From NCBI RefSeq assembly GCF_027891095.1, contig NZ_JAQIIO010000001.1, positions 343,501-407,500 of the forward strand: a stretch of 64,000 bases of DNA. Direction: 5' to 3'. Source of the DNA: Aliiroseovarius salicola (GTDB taxonomy: Bacteria; Pseudomonadota; Alphaproteobacteria; Rhodobacterales; Rhodobacteraceae). Both the position numbers and the translations under genes were made by a program. How positions within the stretch are numbered: the stretch's first letter is position 1; each line of letters opens with the position of its first letter. Under the pieces are notes generated by a model that was not told the DNA's origin, made no database searches, and saw only the letters and a list, made by a program, of their open reading frames with translations. This document shows, piece by piece, positions 38,620 to 46,594 of the stretch.

Positions 38620-38970
38620 ATGTCGTATCTCGTGAACAACTGCTGGGGTGACAATGATCTGGAGCGTGCCACCGTCCCCTTCATACTTGCCTGTGCCGCC
38701 GCAAACCGGGGAGAGGCTCGGATGTTTCTGACCTGCGATGCGCTGAATTTGGTGGTGCGGGGAGGGGCAGAGGGGCTGACCGCATCAGGCTATAGCCCCA
38801 TCAAAGACCTGATCGATGAATTCGTCGAAAAAGATGGTCGAATTTACGTCTGTAAGGTTTGTGCTGGCGTGATGAACATCACCCAAGACGATCTGATCGA
38901 GGGGGCCATGATCGGAACCGCACCCGATATGATGGACTATCTGGAGACCGGAGCAAAGATGTTGGCGTAA
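38620..38970 (+). CDS. DsrE-like small protein
   Basis: Protein of 116 residues with the DsrE-type alpha/beta fold pattern: a first strand, then ATVPFILACAAANRGEARMF, SGYSPIKDLIDEFV and IYVCKVCAGVMNI with two Cys near residues 87-90 at the place where DsrE-family sulfur carriers keep their active Cys. Its substrate and partners are unknown; DsrE folds also occur in peroxiredoxin-like proteins. It is followed by a strong stem-loop and an amidotransferase-like gene. Confidence 0.8.
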   Translation: MSYLVNNCWGDNDLERATVPFILACAAANRGEARMFLTCDALNLVVRGGAEGLTASGYSPIKDLIDEFVEKDGRIYVCKVCAGVMNITQDDLIEGAMIGTAPDMMDYLETGAKMLA

Positions 38971-38977
38971 TCTGACT

Positions 38978-39002
38978 GCGGTCAGAGAGACACTCTGACC
39001 GC
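38978..39002 (+). other. intercistronic stem-loop
   Basis: Perfect 10-bp inverted repeat (GCGGTCAGAG / CTCTGACCGC) with loop AGACA in the gap between the DsrE-like gene and the next gene. No T-tract follows, so it is more likely an RNA stability or processing element, or an attenuator lowering downstream expression, than a full terminator. Confidence 0.6.
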
Positions 39003-39024
39003 CCCAACACATATGGAGGGTAAA

Positions 39025-39525
39025 ATGGCAAAACTTGGTATTCTTCTTGCCTGCGAACACTATCCCGAAGTTGTGGCAGAACCTGCACGGGTGGACGCCC
39101 AATTGCGTCTGTGGCTTCAGGACGCCGGACATGACATCAACGGGATCAGGGTATTCAACTGTTTTCTTGGCGATTTTCCTGAGTGCGACACCGATTGCGA
39201 TCTGTGGATCGTTAGTGGGGCGCTGATCGATTTGAATCACAGTTACGAGAGCAGGTTATGCGGCTTTCTGTGCGCAGTTGCGGCTGCGGGACGACCTTTG
39301 ATGGCTCTGAACCATGGAGAGCATGTTGTTCATAAAGCTCTGGCAGCGGATGGTGCGTCTCCCCCGGCAACCCCTGAATTACCACGAAGTATTCGAAACC
39401 CGTTCAACAGCTTCTGGAGAAGCGATACGCTCTTCGCTTTTTCTGCATCAAGTCGTTCATTGAAGGCCTTACCCCGGCCTACCGAGTTGATGGATTTGGG
39501 CTTCATCAAACGGTTTGCCGCCTAA
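39025..39525 (+). CDS. class I amidotransferase-like protein, nucleophile missing
   Basis: Protein of 166 residues. The N-terminal two thirds resemble class I glutamine amidotransferases: GILLACEHYPEVV, then CDLWIVSGALIDLNHSYESR and AAGRPLMALNHGEHVVHKAL. The last segment aligns with the nucleophile elbow (usually GICFGHQ), but Asn replaces Cys, and the usual C-terminal His-Glu pair is not evident. It is therefore probably non-catalytic or decaying. Start at ATG 39025 after ATGGAGGG. It may work with the DsrE-like protein. Confidence 0.55.
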   Translation: MAKLGILLACEHYPEVVAEPARVDAQLRLWLQDAGHDINGIRVFNCFLGDFPECDTDCDLWIVSGALIDLNHSYESRLCGFLCAVAAAGRPLMALNHGEHVVHKALAADGASPPATPELPRSIRNPFNSFWRSDTLFAFSASSRSLKALPRPTELMDLGFIKRFAA

Positions 39526-41504
39526 GGCAACCCCGCCTTTTGCAGACCCGAAACATAGATTTCGATCTGGTCTGCATCACGCAGATAGAACAGCCGTTCA
39601 CGCACAAAATCACTGGTGATCCCCGGACGAGCGGATTGCAAATCGGCAACCGCTCGTTTCGCCTCACCCATTCGGCCCAGATGCGCGAGCGCCGATGCGC
39701 GGATTGCGATAGGCCAATAATGGGAATTGGGCACGGTTTCTGCTTCTGTCGCCCATTCCACCGCCTTTTCATAAGCCCCCTGGAACAGCAAGGCCGTGGC
39801 ACCATAACCAAGGAATGCCCAGCGATAGGGGTCGGCGGGGCTGATGCGGACGGCTTCGTTGAAGCAATCCATCGCGTCGTCAAGCTGACCTGAATAGGCC
39901 ATGGAATCCCCTAGCCCGCAATGGGCCTGCGCCATCCCGGGATTTAGCGCGATCGCAGCCTTCAGATCGGCAATCGACCGGTCATATTCCCCGCGTGCCA
40001 GATAGACCCGGCCCAGCGCAAATCTGGCAACGGCCTCGTCCGGCTCCAACCTTGCAGCAACGCGCGCCAGTTCCAGAGCCTCATCTAGCAGATCCGGTAG
40101 GTTCTCGGCTTCAAAGTAGATGGCCGAAATGACGAGCGCATAAGACAGGCGCGCATAGGCCAGCCCAAAATTCGGATCCAGTTCGATGGCCCGCCGAAAG
40201 TATTTCTGCGCTTCCAGATTGGTGTTGCCGTTGAATTCATACTGGATTGCCAAACCACGATGATAGCAATCCCAGGCACCCATATCCTCAAACGCAACCT
40301 CACGTGACGAACGGCCGGCGCGCCGTTCCAATTCCGCCTCGACCGAGGCGGCGATAGTCTCGGACAAGTCATCGAGCAGCTTGAACATATCATCCGCCTG
40401 CCGGTCATATCGCGCCACCCAGACATAGCGAGCGGTTGTTGGCTCTGCCAATTGAGCAGTCAGGCGAATACGATTTCCGATGGCGCGCAGCGAGCCATGG
40501 ACAACATAATCGAGCCCAAGCTCTTTCCCCAATTGGCTCATCTCTCCGCTGGTCAGGCGGGGTCCATCATGCTCAAGGCTTGCTTTTACGTCGAGCCAGC
40601 TGAAGCGGGACAGGTTGGTGGTGACATCTTCGGTCAAGCCTTCGACGAACATGGGTTGAGGGCTTTCGGATTCCAATGTTGCAAATGGAACGACGGTAAT
40701 GCTGGTCCGCCCCGTAGCCGCGTCGTCAGATGTAGAGGGTAAATCTGCAGGTACTTTAACCTCAGCTTCCTGAGCAAAAAAACCTTCGGAGCGGATCTCC
40801 TCCATCAGTTTCAAAAGCTCTCCGCCCGGGCCGACACCAAGTTCTTTTTGCAGGGTCTCCTGATAGGTGTTGAACTGCTGAACGGCTGCCGCGCGTTCCC
40901 CCCGCTGGGCGAGGATGCGGATCAACACGGCCTGTGACGCGTCACGCAATGGATCAATGGCCACCATGCGGCGCGCGAATTCCTGCGCTTCGGCGTTCTG
41001 CCCCTGTTTCTGGGCGTTTTTTGCGGCCCGCTCCAACACCGTTTGGGCCAGGATCGAATACCGCTGCCGCTCTGACACGATCCAGTCCTCGAACTCGGCT
41101 TGCTGGCCAAACAACCCATCCAACAGCGGACCTTTCATCAACGCGATGGCCTCAAGGTCAGCCTGTGGGGTGTCCTGCGCTACGAGTTGCGAGAACCTGT
41201 CGACATCAATCGAAACAAGCTCGGGGTTCAGGCCAACGCGATCACCGTCAACCATGATTGTGACACCATCCGGGTGGAGCAGCGTCCTTTTCAGCTTTGC
41301 TATGGCTTGCCGCAGGCTTTGCCGCGCCTGATCGGTAAACCTATCCCCCCAAAACAACGCGGTCAGTCGGTCGCGCGTTGGGGGCATTTCAGTATTCAAG
41401 GCGAGATAGGCAAGCAACCCGAGCGTTTTGGCCCCGGTCAACGGTATCGTCGCACCGGTAGAATCCGTGACCGTGAGTTTTCCAAACAGGCTTATGGAAA
41501 TCAT
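39522..41504 (-). CDS. SARP/BTAD-type transcriptional activator with TPR domain
   Basis: Protein of 660 residues. The N-terminal winged helix-turn-helix (about 1-90; SLFGKLTVTDSTGATIPLTG, then GLLAYLALNTEMPPTRDRL) and the BTAD domain (about 95-245; ending FNTYQETLQKELGVGPGG) are the SARP layout. A middle part resembles adenylate-cyclase-associated TolB-like regions (ITVVPFATLESE, LDYVVHGSLRA). Several TPR repeats (about 430-660) end the protein. It probably activates the divergent cysteine synthase operon. The start at ATG 41504 follows GAGG; an upstream in-frame Met (41534) has no ribosome site. It slightly overlaps the convergent amidotransferase-like gene. Confidence 0.82.
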   Translation of the reverse strand: MISISLFGKLTVTDSTGATIPLTGAKTLGLLAYLALNTEMPPTRDRLTALFWGDRFTDQARQSLRQAIAKLKRTLLHPDGVTIMVDGDRVGLNPELVSIDVDRFSQLVAQDTPQADLEAIALMKGPLLDGLFGQQAEFEDWIVSERQRYSILAQTVLERAAKNAQKQGQNAEAQEFARRMVAIDPLRDASQAVLIRILAQRGERAAAVQQFNTYQETLQKELGVGPGGELLKLMEEIRSEGFFAQEAEVKVPADLPSTSDDAATGRTSITVVPFATLESESPQPMFVEGLTEDVTTNLSRFSWLDVKASLEHDGPRLTSGEMSQLGKELGLDYVVHGSLRAIGNRIRLTAQLAEPTTARYVWVARYDRQADDMFKLLDDLSETIAASVEAELERRAGRSSREVAFEDMGAWDCYHRGLAIQYEFNGNTNLEAQKYFRRAIELDPNFGLAYARLSYALVISAIYFEAENLPDLLDEALELARVAARLEPDEAVARFALGRVYLARGEYDRSIADLKAAIALNPGMAQAHCGLGDSMAYSGQLDDAMDCFNEAVRISPADPYRWAFLGYGATALLFQGAYEKAVEWATEAETVPNSHYWPIAIRASALAHLGRMGEAKRAVADLQSARPGITSDFVRERLFYLRDADQIEIYVSGLQKAGLP

Positions 41505-41612
41505 GGGAAATGCCTCTATTAGCTTTTTCAGCATAAACCGACATTCTCTAAATCCGCAAAGAATCCGCCAATACCGCCATAAATGACGGAAGAATACGCT
41601 GACAGAGTTGGA

Positions 41613-41642
41613 ATTCACGAGCGGTTTCACGGTGATTTCACG
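41613..41642 (+). promoter_or_regulatory. three direct repeats, probable SARP binding site
   Basis: Heptamers ATTCACG, TTTCACG and TTTCACG start at 41613, 41625 and 41636, spaced 12 and 11 bases, one DNA turn apart. SARP-family activators are known to bind heptamer direct repeats spaced by about 11 bp. The site is 64 bases upstream of the small ORF and 109 upstream of the regulator start, in the divergent promoter region. Confidence 0.6.
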
Positions 41643-41663
41643 CTCACCTGCGGTCGGTGAGCG
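41641..41663. promoter_or_regulatory. palindrome in divergent promoter region
   Basis: Perfect 8-bp inverted repeat CGCTCACC / GGTGAGCG with a 7-base spacer, overlapping the end of the last direct repeat. It may be an operator for a second regulator or a leader hairpin. Confidence 0.5.
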
Positions 41664-41705
41664 ACAAATGGAACACAAGCTATCCAAACTCAAAGGACTG
41701 AAACC

Positions 41706-41888
41706 ATGACTTACGTCACCGATATCCCTGACCGCATGAAATCAAAGCTTCCACGCGAAAATATCGTTGGCCCCTATTCCAAATGGCCCCGGAAAACCAA
41801 AACCTCGCGCCGCAAGAAACTGGCTGTTGCCAGCTCTGTCGGGGTTGCAGCTGTGTTCGTTCACTGCGTTGCACCGCTGCTGGCCTGA
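41706..41888 (+). CDS. small basic membrane peptide
   Basis: A 60-residue ORF with AAAGGA seven bases before the ATG, a basic centre (KWPRKTKTSRRKK) and a C-terminal hydrophobic helix (LAVASSVGVAAVFVHCVAPLLA). It is 30 bases upstream of the cysteine synthase fusion and in the same direction. No family recognised. It may be a tail-anchored peptide or a leader; coding status is supported by the ribosome site and position but not by homology. Confidence 0.5.
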   Translation: MTYVTDIPDRMKSKLPRENIVGPYSKWPRKTKTSRRKKLAVASSVGVAAVFVHCVAPLLA

Positions 41889-41918
41889 TTGCGTGAATTT
41901 CGACGAAAGGGAGCTGAT

Positions 41919-43472
41919 ATGTCATACTCGCCAATACATACACAGATGAATGCCGTGGTCCGACTGGACCCGGCAGGACAAAAGGACACCGTTGCCATGT
42001 CAGGACCAAGGAATTCCATCTTGGACACGGTCGGCCAGACACCGATTGTGCGGATCAACAATATTGGCCCCAAACATGTGACCCTCTACGCCAAGCTAGA
42101 GGCTTTTAATCCACTTGGCTCAGTGAAGGATCGCTTTGCCTTGGCTGCCATCGAGACGGCCGAGGCAAACGGCACCCTGAAGCCCGGTCAAACTGTGATC
42201 GAGGCCACCTCCGGCAACACTGGTATTGGGTTGGCCATGGTCTGTGCAGCCAAGGGTTATCCATTGGTCGTGACAATGGCTGAAAACTTCAGCGTCGAAC
42301 GTCGCAAGCTGATGCGCTTTCTTGGCGCCCGGGTCATTCTGACCCCCGCCGCAGAAAAGGGCTCAGGCATGATCGCCAAGGCTGAAGAGCTGGCCGAAAA
42401 GCATGGCTGGTTTCTAGCTCGGCAGTTCGAGAATGAAGCCAACGCCGATATGCACTCTCGCACCACTGCACAGGAAATCCTGAATGACTTTATCGAGATT
42501 GGGCTCGATTACTGGGTGTCCGGCTTCGGGACCGGAGGTACTCTGAAAGGAGTGTCGCGAGTGCTGCGCGCCGAAAGTCCCAACACCAAAATCGTTGTCA
42601 CCGAACCTGACAACGTCCCAATCCTATCTAGCGGAATTGCACAGGAACGTGACGACGAAGGCCGCCCCTCGGTAAGCCACCCGATGTTTCGCCCACATCT
42701 GATGCAGGGCTGGTCGCCTGACTTCATCCCGAAACTGGCGCAGGATGCGTTGGATGCGGATGTGATTGATGCCTACCAACCGATCGCGGGTTCCGATGCG
42801 CTGCAAGCGTCGCGTGACCTCGCGCAGAAAGAGGGCATCTTCTGTGGCATCAGTGGTGGGGCGACTTTTGCCGCCGCCCTGAAACTGGCCGAAACCGCCC
42901 CGGAGGGCAGTCGTATCCTCGCAATGATCCCGGATACCGGCGAGCGCTACATGACCACCCCTCTCTTCGAGGATATCGCTGAGACGATGTCTGACGAGGA
43001 AATGGAGATCTCCCGTTCCACCCCCCGCTACCGCTTTGACATCTCGGGCGGAACAGCGATTGACGCGCCAGAGGAAGAGGCCAAGCCACATGCCACCGCA
43101 TTTGTTGAGAAGGTTCTTGCCGAACAACCGGTTGTCATGTTCGCGCTGGAATGGTGCGAGTTCTGCTGGTCGGTCCGCAAAATGTTCGCCGAGGCGGGCA
43201 TCCCCTACCATTCCGTCGATCTGGATTCGGTGGCACTGCAGGACAATAACCTTGGTGGCGATATTCGCGTTGTGTTGCGTAACCTGACCGGTGCACCGAC
43301 AATCCCGCAGATTTTTGTCGCTGGGAAACATATCGGAGGAGCCACGGAAACCTTCGATGCATTCAATGACCGGTCGATACATGATCGGCTAACGGAAGCC
43401 GGTGTTGCCTTTGACGCTGACATGCAGCGCGACGCCTACAGTTTCCTTCCAACTTGGTTGCATCCGCGATGA
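41919..43472 (+). CDS. cysteine synthase-glutaredoxin fusion
   Basis: Protein of 517 residues. Residues about 25-340 are a PLP-dependent beta-substituting synthase (CysK/CBS family): NPLGSVKDRFAL with the PLP Lys near 70, EATSGNTGIGLAM near 94-106 and FGTGGTLKGVSRVL near 205-218. Residues about 385-485 are a glutaredoxin with WCEFC (C413, C416) and GAPTIPQIFVAGKHIGG. It would make a cysteine-like product (thiol, sulfinate or sulfonate donor unknown). The start at ATG 41919 follows GAAAGGGAG. The next gene overlaps by 4 bases. Confidence 0.88.
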   Translation: MSYSPIHTQMNAVVRLDPAGQKDTVAMSGPRNSILDTVGQTPIVRINNIGPKHVTLYAKLEAFNPLGSVKDRFALAAIETAEANGTLKPGQTVIEATSGNTGIGLAMVCAAKGYPLVVTMAENFSVERRKLMRFLGARVILTPAAEKGSGMIAKAEELAEKHGWFLARQFENEANADMHSRTTAQEILNDFIEIGLDYWVSGFGTGGTLKGVSRVLRAESPNTKIVVTEPDNVPILSSGIAQERDDEGRPSVSHPMFRPHLMQGWSPDFIPKLAQDALDADVIDAYQPIAGSDALQASRDLAQKEGIFCGISGGATFAAALKLAETAPEGSRILAMIPDTGERYMTTPLFEDIAETMSDEEMEISRSTPRYRFDISGGTAIDAPEEEAKPHATAFVEKVLAEQPVVMFALEWCEFCWSVRKMFAEAGIPYHSVDLDSVALQDNNLGGDIRVVLRNLTGAPTIPQIFVAGKHIGGATETFDAFNDRSIHDRLTEAGVAFDADMQRDAYSFLPTWLHPR

Positions 43473-44878
43473 ACGACCGTATCGACATCCCTCCCTATCT
43501 GGCGGCCCTCAACCGGGCCGCCAGCTATGGGCAAGAGTTCCGCCAGCGCTCTCACCCTTTGCATCCGCAAGCGACTGTGCCTGAATTGCGCAGGGCGTTT
43601 TGCGTTGATTTACCCGAACAGGGCCTGTCGCCCGAGCAGGTGATCGACGACCTTATCGCAGCGGCAGAACCCGGATTGGTGGGCAACACGGATCCCAACT
43701 TCTTTGCATGGGTGATGGGAGGGTCCGATCCCGTTGGGGTAGCCGCAGATTGGTTGACATCTGTCTGGGGGCAAAACGCAGGGATTTTTCAGACCGCCCC
43801 TGCCGCCGCAATCGCAGAAGAGGCCGTATCAGGCTGGCTCTTGGATCTTCTCGATTTGCCGCGCGAAAGTTCGGTCGGTTTTGTCACCGGCGCAACCATG
43901 GCGGCCTTTGTCGGCCTGGCCGCCGCGAGATCCGAAGTTCTGTCACGCGCGGGCCACGACTTTGAAGAGCAAGGTCTTCAGGGCGCACCCAAAATACATA
44001 TCTTCATCAGCGAGGACGCCCATGCCACCAATTTTGCCGCACTCCGCTTCCTGGGGTTCGGGTCGGCGAACATCATCAAGCTGCCCTGTGACGAAGCAGG
44101 CTTGTTGTCGGTGGACGCCCTGTCGCGGGCGATAGATGCAACCGCTGGTCCCAAAATCATCGTCACCCAGGCCGGTCATATCAATTCTGGCGGATTTGAA
44201 GATTTCCCGGCCATAACCACACTTGCCAAAGCGCATAATGCCTGGGTTCATGTCGATGGTGCATTTGGCCTTTGGGCACGGGTTCTACCGGAGAAGTCCG
44301 GATTGACGGATGGACTGGAACAGGCCGACAGCTGGTCGGTCGACGGCCATAAATGGCTGCAGGTTCCCTATGATTCCGGCTTTGCAATCGTGAAAGATTC
44401 GCAGGCTCACCGACGAGCGATGGACATCTCGGCCAGCTATCTCAACCAATCACCGGGGGATGGCCGCAACCCAACGGAATTCAATCCCGAACTGTCGCGT
44501 CGCGCGCGGGGGTTTGCCGCTTGGGCCGTGCTGAGAGCCGCCGGACGCAGCGGCATTCGCGAGATTGTTGAACGCCACTGTCTTGCCGCCAGCTATCTGA
44601 CCGAACAATTAGAGAATCTTCCCGGAATAAGGGTACTGAACAAGGTCCATCTAAATCAGGTCGTCGTCACCTTGGACGAGACTTTTGACGACCGAAACAG
44701 CATGGTCGTCCGGCTTGCCGATCAGATTAACCTGTCCAAACGGTTTTTCGTACGCCCTGCAGAGTGGCGAGGGCAGACGGTCCTGCGGTTTTCAATCATT
44801 TCTCATCAAACGGATCTGAACCATGTAGAAAGGTTGGCTGAGTTCGTTGGGAAGGTTTTGGAAGAGCTCAAGCGATAG
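43469..44878 (+). CDS. group II PLP-dependent amino acid decarboxylase
   Basis: Protein of 469 residues of the aromatic-L-amino-acid/glutamate decarboxylase superfamily. Motifs: PNFFAWVMGGSDPVG near 72-86, FVTGATMAAFVGL near 137-149, HVDGAFGLWA near 261-270 and SVDGHKWLQVPYDSG near 290-304 with the PLP Lys. The substrate is unknown. Coupling (ATGA overlap) to the cysteine synthase fusion suggests it decarboxylates that enzyme's product, for example cysteate or cysteine sulfinate towards taurine or hypotaurine; that is inference. Confidence 0.88.
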   Translation: MNDRIDIPPYLAALNRAASYGQEFRQRSHPLHPQATVPELRRAFCVDLPEQGLSPEQVIDDLIAAAEPGLVGNTDPNFFAWVMGGSDPVGVAADWLTSVWGQNAGIFQTAPAAAIAEEAVSGWLLDLLDLPRESSVGFVTGATMAAFVGLAAARSEVLSRAGHDFEEQGLQGAPKIHIFISEDAHATNFAALRFLGFGSANIIKLPCDEAGLLSVDALSRAIDATAGPKIIVTQAGHINSGGFEDFPAITTLAKAHNAWVHVDGAFGLWARVLPEKSGLTDGLEQADSWSVDGHKWLQVPYDSGFAIVKDSQAHRRAMDISASYLNQSPGDGRNPTEFNPELSRRARGFAAWAVLRAAGRSGIREIVERHCLAASYLTEQLENLPGIRVLNKVHLNQVVVTLDETFDDRNSMVVRLADQINLSKRFFVRPAEWRGQTVLRFSIISHQTDLNHVERLAEFVGKVLEELKR

Positions 44879-44904
44879 TGCACCACGCAGGGCGCTGGTT
44901 TCAA

Positions 44905-45251
44905 TGTCTGACGTCAGCACCTATGGGACCAATTAGGTCAATTTTCTAAGAGAGTGTTTCTGGCTCATCGTAATCACTGAGGAGTGGACGATGAGAAAGA
45001 CAACAAAGAGCCCTGACGAGAAGATCGTAAAAGACATCAAACGCGCAACCCGAAAGCAGCATTCATCGGAAGAGAAGATCCGGATCGTTCTGGACGGCCA
45101 CCGTGGCGAAGACAGCATTGCGGAGCTGTGTCGCCGTGAGGACATTATCCCGGCCCGTTTCTCTTCTACCCAGACAAATGACTCAAACGGGTTTTGCAAA
45201 GGAATGGATCATGGACTATCCAAAATGACTGACCACACCACAGCACGCTGA
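44905..45251 (+). mobile_element. left-end remnant of an IS3-type element (copy A)
   Basis: The sequence from TGTCTGACGTCAGC onward is shared with copy B at 59258, with the same 86-base distance to the ATG. From ATG 44991 it reads an IS3/IS911-type orfA N-terminus (MRKTTKSPDEKIVKDIK, then HSSEEKIRIVLDGHRGED and SIAELCRRE), then loses similarity near codon 52 and ends at 45251. orfB is missing. The element is degraded and marks the left edge of a probable genomic island. Confidence 0.75.
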
Positions 45252-45346
45252 AGCTGCAACCAAAGTCAGCTAAAGGCCGATAAAGGCACGGTTACGTCGG
45301 GCGGAGAGGCGAGTTCGAAATAGTCGGATAGCAGGTGATCGCTTTT
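45252..45346. other. spacer downstream of the kinase/GTPase operon
   Basis: About 95 bases of non-coding sequence between the IS remnant and the last gene of the minus-strand operon. Nothing recognisable apart from a short T-run on the plus strand at 45343-45348. Confidence 0.35.
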
Positions 45347-46153
45347 TTAACGGGAGGAGCTGAGATTGAGCTCTCTCCAGCGATCTAGGGTTGCTGTCAC
45401 GTCGCCGTTCCTCACCGTCGCGACCACAAGACTGCCATGCCGGCCTGCGATTAGCAGGTGGTTTCCGGTCGTTTTAGGTAGGGCGAAAACCAGAATCCCG
45501 TTGGTTTCGAGGGTTCCAAGCAGGGGAAACTTGGGCGATAGCAGGTCTTCGAGCGAGTTGTCAGCCCAGTCCGTGACAAACCCGGCCTCGGCGCCCTCGC
45601 CGCAGACCAGCGTTGCCTCCTCGCCCTCGATCAGGATTGCGGCCCGCAGCGATGGCTGAAGCGCGTCAAGCAACGCTTCGTGCGACGAGCCCTCTTTCGT
45701 TTCGAACAATACCTCGCCGGACAACCCTGCCGCCCTGGCGATGGCCGCTGGCTCGATGCCGACATGCGACGGGTTGGTCTCATCTCCGAGCGGGTCAGAT
45801 GTGACCGCAATTCTGGAACCTCTTTCACAGAGTGTGATGAAGAGGTCGGATAGCATTCGCACCTCTTCACCCCCGAGATCATCTCGGTCGAAGAGCGCCA
45901 CCTGTTCGGCGGTAAGACCCCGCGGAGGCGGTGCCAGCAACCTGACCAGCCGTCGGCCCAGCGCTTCGCAGATAAAGCGCGATCCATCGTCAAATTCGAA
46001 GCTGAGACGCTGGGCAAGAACCGCCGCATCCACCTGTTCAAGCATGCGGGCGACGCCGTCCGGTCCAGTCCCGTATCGGATCCGGCCCGATGTCGTCGTT
46101 CCGTCCCGCGCCGATCGCCTCAGGACTTCCTTTAACCGGTCAAGATCACTCAT
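45347..46153 (-). CDS. unknown protein, last gene of kinase/GTPase operon
   Basis: Protein of 268 residues with no family I recognise. It is soluble, with alternating acidic and hydrophobic segments; an N-terminal part (1-100) contains RLVRLLAPPPRGLTAEQVAL and a central part (about 115-190) has CERGSRIAVTSDPLGDET. The last 70 residues (FPLLGTLETNGILVFALP and HLLIAGRHGSLVVATVRNG) look beta-rich. It starts with a 4-base ATGA overlap on the preceding gene, so it is in the operon. The function is unknown. Confidence 0.7.
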   Translation of the reverse strand: MSDLDRLKEVLRRSARDGTTTSGRIRYGTGPDGVARMLEQVDAAVLAQRLSFEFDDGSRFICEALGRRLVRLLAPPPRGLTAEQVALFDRDDLGGEEVRMLSDLFITLCERGSRIAVTSDPLGDETNPSHVGIEPAAIARAAGLSGEVLFETKEGSSHEALLDALQPSLRAAILIEGEEATLVCGEGAEAGFVTDWADNSLEDLLSPKFPLLGTLETNGILVFALPKTTGNHLLIAGRHGSLVVATVRNGDVTATLDRWRELNLSSSR

Positions 46154-46503
46154 TGTGCGGTGCTCTCGCCGACAAGGGCCGCACGGGCATTTTCGATCAG
46201 TCTTTCAAACCCGACTTCGGCAGAGCAGATGCAGCACAATGCTTCGCAGGGGTCCGCAAGGTTCCTGAAAAAGCCCCGACTTCCCGTTGGCGAAAGGAAC
46301 AACACGTGTTCGACAGGTTCTTCGCCTTTCGGGGCAGCGTCAAACAGGTCCGCGGCACAGGTGCAGAGTACGTCGAGGTATTCCTGCGGGTAATGCAGGG
46401 CTCCATCTGAACTAAGCACGGTACGCGATCCCAGATCGACGTATACCGCGAGTTCGCAATCAGCGAGCGTGTTGCGAAAAGCGTTGAGCGCTGTTGGGGT
46501 CAT
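46150..46503 (-). CDS. small protein, possibly roadblock/LC7-like
   Basis: Protein of 117 residues: AVYVDLGSRTVLSSDG near 20-35, then a helix, VEHVLFLSPTGSRGFFRNL and a last helix (ERLIENARAAL). This strand-helix-strand pattern resembles roadblock/LC7 proteins, which often partner bacterial GTPases as regulators; similarity is weak and I offer it only as a possibility. The start at ATG 46503 is preceded by CTGGAGG; a GTG at 46539 would add 12 residues. Coupled to the next gene. Confidence 0.55.
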   Translation of the reverse strand: MTPTALNAFRNTLADCELAVYVDLGSRTVLSSDGALHYPQEYLDVLCTCAADLFDAAPKGEEPVEHVLFLSPTGSRGFFRNLADPCEALCCICSAEVGFERLIENARAALVGESTAQ

Positions 46504-46594
46504 CGGCAGTCGGCCTCCAGTCTTCTGGTCGTCAGGCACGATCTTGCACCTAATGGGCGCCTGCTACAATCGCGAATGTTCGCGATCAGGACCG

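Noticed and set aside
39360..39525. Last third of the amidotransferase-like gene as a transposase or insertion remnant
   Set aside because: Neither strand gave a recognisable transposase; it may simply be a diverged C-terminus.
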